Position numbers and translations under genes: made by a program. The notes under the pieces are model-generated. The model worked only from the letters and a program-made list of their open reading frames with translations, had not been told where the DNA came from and did not search any database. Of a stretch of 7,240 nucleotides of DNA, positions 6,484-7,240 are shown in pieces (the stretch's first letter is position 1; each line of letters begins with the position of its first letter). Source of the DNA: DATGLE01 sp035294325 (GTDB lineage: Bacteria > Chloroflexota > Ktedonobacteria > Ktedonobacterales > Ktedonobacteraceae); assembly GCA_035294325.1 (NCBI GenBank), contig DATGLE010000042.1:1-7240 (forward strand), given 5' to 3'.

Positions 6484-6550
6484 TGTCTTCGCTCTCTGGC
6501 TGGATGTTCGTGCGGCCCGCCTCACAGTGGATAGAATCTGATGCGTCAAA

Positions 6551-6600
6551 AAATGCGCGGAGTGCATTTTTTCACACCATTATACTCTCTAAAGCGAGCG
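6551..6600 (+). repeat. Hairpin-bearing intergenic repeat, copy B
   Basis: This is the second copy of the unit at 6436-6483: AAATGCGC, loop GGA, GTGCATTT, then TCACACC, TATACTC and AAGCGAGCG. The full hairpin runs 6548-6572: an 11-base arm from AAAAAATGC, paired with one G-T wobble to an arm ending GCATTTTTT. The loop GGA is the reverse complement of copy A's TCC, so the stem-loop itself is compatible with inversion while the flanking sequence is directly repeated. The stem ends in six T's on the plus strand, but no gene to the left reads into it. Confidence 0.6.
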
Positions 6601-6679
6601 CCGCAGGTGCGAGCACGCGAGGAGGACCAGAAATCAGATCCCACAAAAGTATAGAGGCGTAGCATTGATTGCCCTGTAC

Positions 6680-6688
6680 TGCTACAAT
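6680..6688 (+). promoter_or_regulatory. Extended -10 promoter of the small membrane protein gene
   Basis: TGCTACAAT fits the extended -10 pattern TGnTATAAT with one mismatch. No good -35 lies 16-18 bases upstream, which extended -10 promoters can do without. Transcription would begin near 6695, giving a leader of about 43 bases. This is a by-eye consensus match. Confidence 0.4.
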
Positions 6689-6737
6689 GAAAAGCAGCAA
6701 GAATAACCGTGAACGGCATAAAGAAAGGAATTGTGCT

Positions 6738-6932
6738 ATGAATAATCCCGCAGTATATATCGGGGCCATCGTCCTGGGCGTGATCGGCATTATTCTGGGG
6801 GTGCTGTACCAGGTACATACGCTTGGCTATCATCCTTTTCGTGCCATTGTAGCTCTTGTCGTGGGCGTGATTCTACTGATTGTTGGGATTGTGGGAACGG
6901 TGATGATGAGGCGCCAGGCGGGGAAATCGTAG
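6738..6932 (+). CDS. Small two-helix membrane protein, function unknown
   Basis: This 64-aa protein is almost entirely two hydrophobic helices: about residues 6-24 (glycine-rich, IGAIVLGVIGIILGVLY) and about 35-57 (RAIVALVVGVILLIVGIVG). A short loop VHTLGYHP links them, and a basic tail MRRQAGKS follows. The positive tail suggests the C-terminus is cytoplasmic and so probably the N-terminus too, by the positive-inside rule. The ATG at 6738 is chosen because AAAGGAA (6724-6730) lies 7 bases upstream. An in-frame upstream start at 6669 would add 23 polar residues before the helix and would lie upstream of the likely promoter. I do not recognise a named family, and neither neighbour hints at a role. 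It ends one base before a strong palindromic terminator. Confidence 0.75.
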   Translation: MNNPAVYIGAIVLGVIGIILGVLYQVHTLGYHPFRAIVALVVGVILLIVGIVGTVMMRRQAGKS

Positions 6933-6980
6933 GGAAAGAAAGTCTGATCTGGAGCGCGCTCCAGATCAGACTTTCTTTCC
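6933..6980. terminator. Perfect 48-bp palindrome, probable bidirectional terminator
   Basis: The arms 6933-6956 and 6957-6980 are exact reverse complements with no spacer, centred on GGAGCGCGCTCC. The inner 28 bases (6943-6970) form a GC-rich stem. The outer parts are A-rich on one side (GGAAAGAAAG) and T-rich on the other (CTTTCTTTCC), so each strand reads stem then pyrimidine tract. It starts right after the stop of the small membrane gene and lies 12 bases past the stop of the convergent zinc-ribbon gene, which is where a shared terminator would be expected. The tract is C-interrupted rather than pure T, so efficiency is uncertain. Confidence 0.75.
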
Positions 6981-6991
6981 TCTTGAATACT

Positions 6992-7240
6992 TTAAGACGG
7001 GTTGGCCTGGTGGGCGGTGAGCGGCGCGCCACAATTGCCACAGAATTTGGAGGCTACAACGCGCTCATGGCAGTTCGGGCACGTCACCATCTCGGGAGTC
7101 GGCGCACCCTGCTGCGACGCCTGAGTCTGCGCACGACCCGGCTGGGGTGCACTCAGCGGCGCGCCGCAGATATGACAACGCTCCGCCCCCTCGTCGTTTA
7201 TAGCGCCGCAATTGTAACAATAGACGCCATGCGCGGTGGT
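6992..7240 (-). CDS. Double zinc-ribbon protein (C-terminal part)
   Basis: The minus-strand frame is open from the right edge to TAA at 6994-6992, giving 82 residues of an incomplete gene. Two four-cysteine ribbons are visible. The first has YCYNCG and RCHICGAPL (Cys 8, 11, 22 and 25 of the fragment). The second has TCPNC and FCGNCGAPL (Cys 54, 57, 67 and 70). A Gln/Pro/Ala-rich linker of about 25 residues joins them, and the protein ends ten residues after the second GAPL. Tandem ribbons of this kind occur at the ends of many bacterial membrane or regulatory proteins and bind zinc structurally; they do not reveal a specific function. Any N-terminal domain or start lies outside the window. 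It converges on the small membrane gene and probably shares its palindromic terminator. Confidence 0.8.
   Translation of the reverse strand, partial: TTAHGVYCYNCGAINDEGAERCHICGAPLSAPQPGRAQTQASQQGAPTPEMVTCPNCHERVVASKFCGNCGAPLTAHQANPS

Larger units (their letters stand above)
6267..6737. other. 471-base intergenic region with divergent promoters and hairpin repeats
   Basis: No open frame here looks like a real gene. The left end carries the PHP gene's promoter and Shine-Dalgarno site, pointing left. The right end carries the promoter and ribosome binding site of the small membrane protein gene, pointing right. Between them are two copies of a hairpin-bearing repeat (6436-6483 and 6551-6600), the first inside a longer, nearly perfect inverted repeat. 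The hairpins lie upstream of both promoters and so should be in neither mRNA, which argues against a terminator role for either gene. From about 6601 to 6645 the sequence is purine- and GC-rich, with no structure I can name. Confidence 0.6.

Noticed and set aside
6163..6567. Overlapping open frames on both strands across the intergenic hairpin region
   Set aside because: They run through inverted repeats and into the PHP 5' end, have low-complexity translations and no ribosome binding site.
6669..6737. N-terminal extension of the small membrane protein
   Set aside because: It would start upstream of the -10 element and adds a polar stretch before the first helix; ATG 6738 has a good Shine-Dalgarno site.
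1..7240. CRISPR arrays, tRNA or rRNA genes, tnpA, or a multi-gene defence cluster
   Set aside because: No regularly spaced direct repeats, no cloverleaf-like or rRNA-like segments, no HUH Y1 transposase motif, and no cluster of effector-type genes could be found on reading both strands.

Overview
The window looks like chromosomal DNA from a free-living, peptidoglycan-making, moderately GC-rich bacterium. The mix of an IS200/IS605-type TnpB element, paired class A penicillin-binding proteins (PBPs), a PHP-family phosphatase, a tiny two-helix membrane protein and a double zinc-ribbon protein reminds me of Ktedonobacteria (Chloroflexota). That placement is inference from general resemblance, not from any marker gene.

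Layout, left to right. Positions 1-430 are the right part of an IS200/IS605-family element: the C-terminal 137 codons of tnpB, with RuvC-II and RuvC-III motifs and a zinc finger, ending in a subterminal hairpin that overlaps the tnpB stop. Thirty-nine bases after the inferred element end, a class A PBP of 795 aa begins (470-2857). After a 228-base gap comes a second, paralogous class A PBP of 774 aa (3086-5410). Both keep every catalytic motif of the glycosyltransferase (GT51) and transpeptidase domains, and both carry a CX12C cysteine pair shortly before the KTG motif. A PHP-domain phosphoesterase gene runs the opposite way (6266-5373) and overlaps the end of the second PBP gene by 38 bases.

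A 471-base intergenic stretch (6267-6737) separates the divergent PHP gene and a 64-aa membrane protein gene (6738-6932). It holds a good promoter and Shine-Dalgarno (SD) site for the PHP gene, an extended -10 for the small gene and, between those two promoters, two copies of a hairpin-bearing repeat of about 50 bp. The small gene is followed at once by a perfect 48-bp palindrome, probably a bidirectional terminator shared with the convergent double zinc-ribbon gene that runs off the right edge (7240-6992).

The two PBPs should both polymerise and cross-link peptidoglycan at the outer face of the membrane and may have split roles. The other genes show no clear functional link to them. I see no convincing new multi-gene system. 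The points most worth following are the TnpB element with its predicted guide just upstream of a PBP gene, the diverged tandem PBP pair with its shared cysteine pair, the paired hairpin repeats, and the perfect palindrome.
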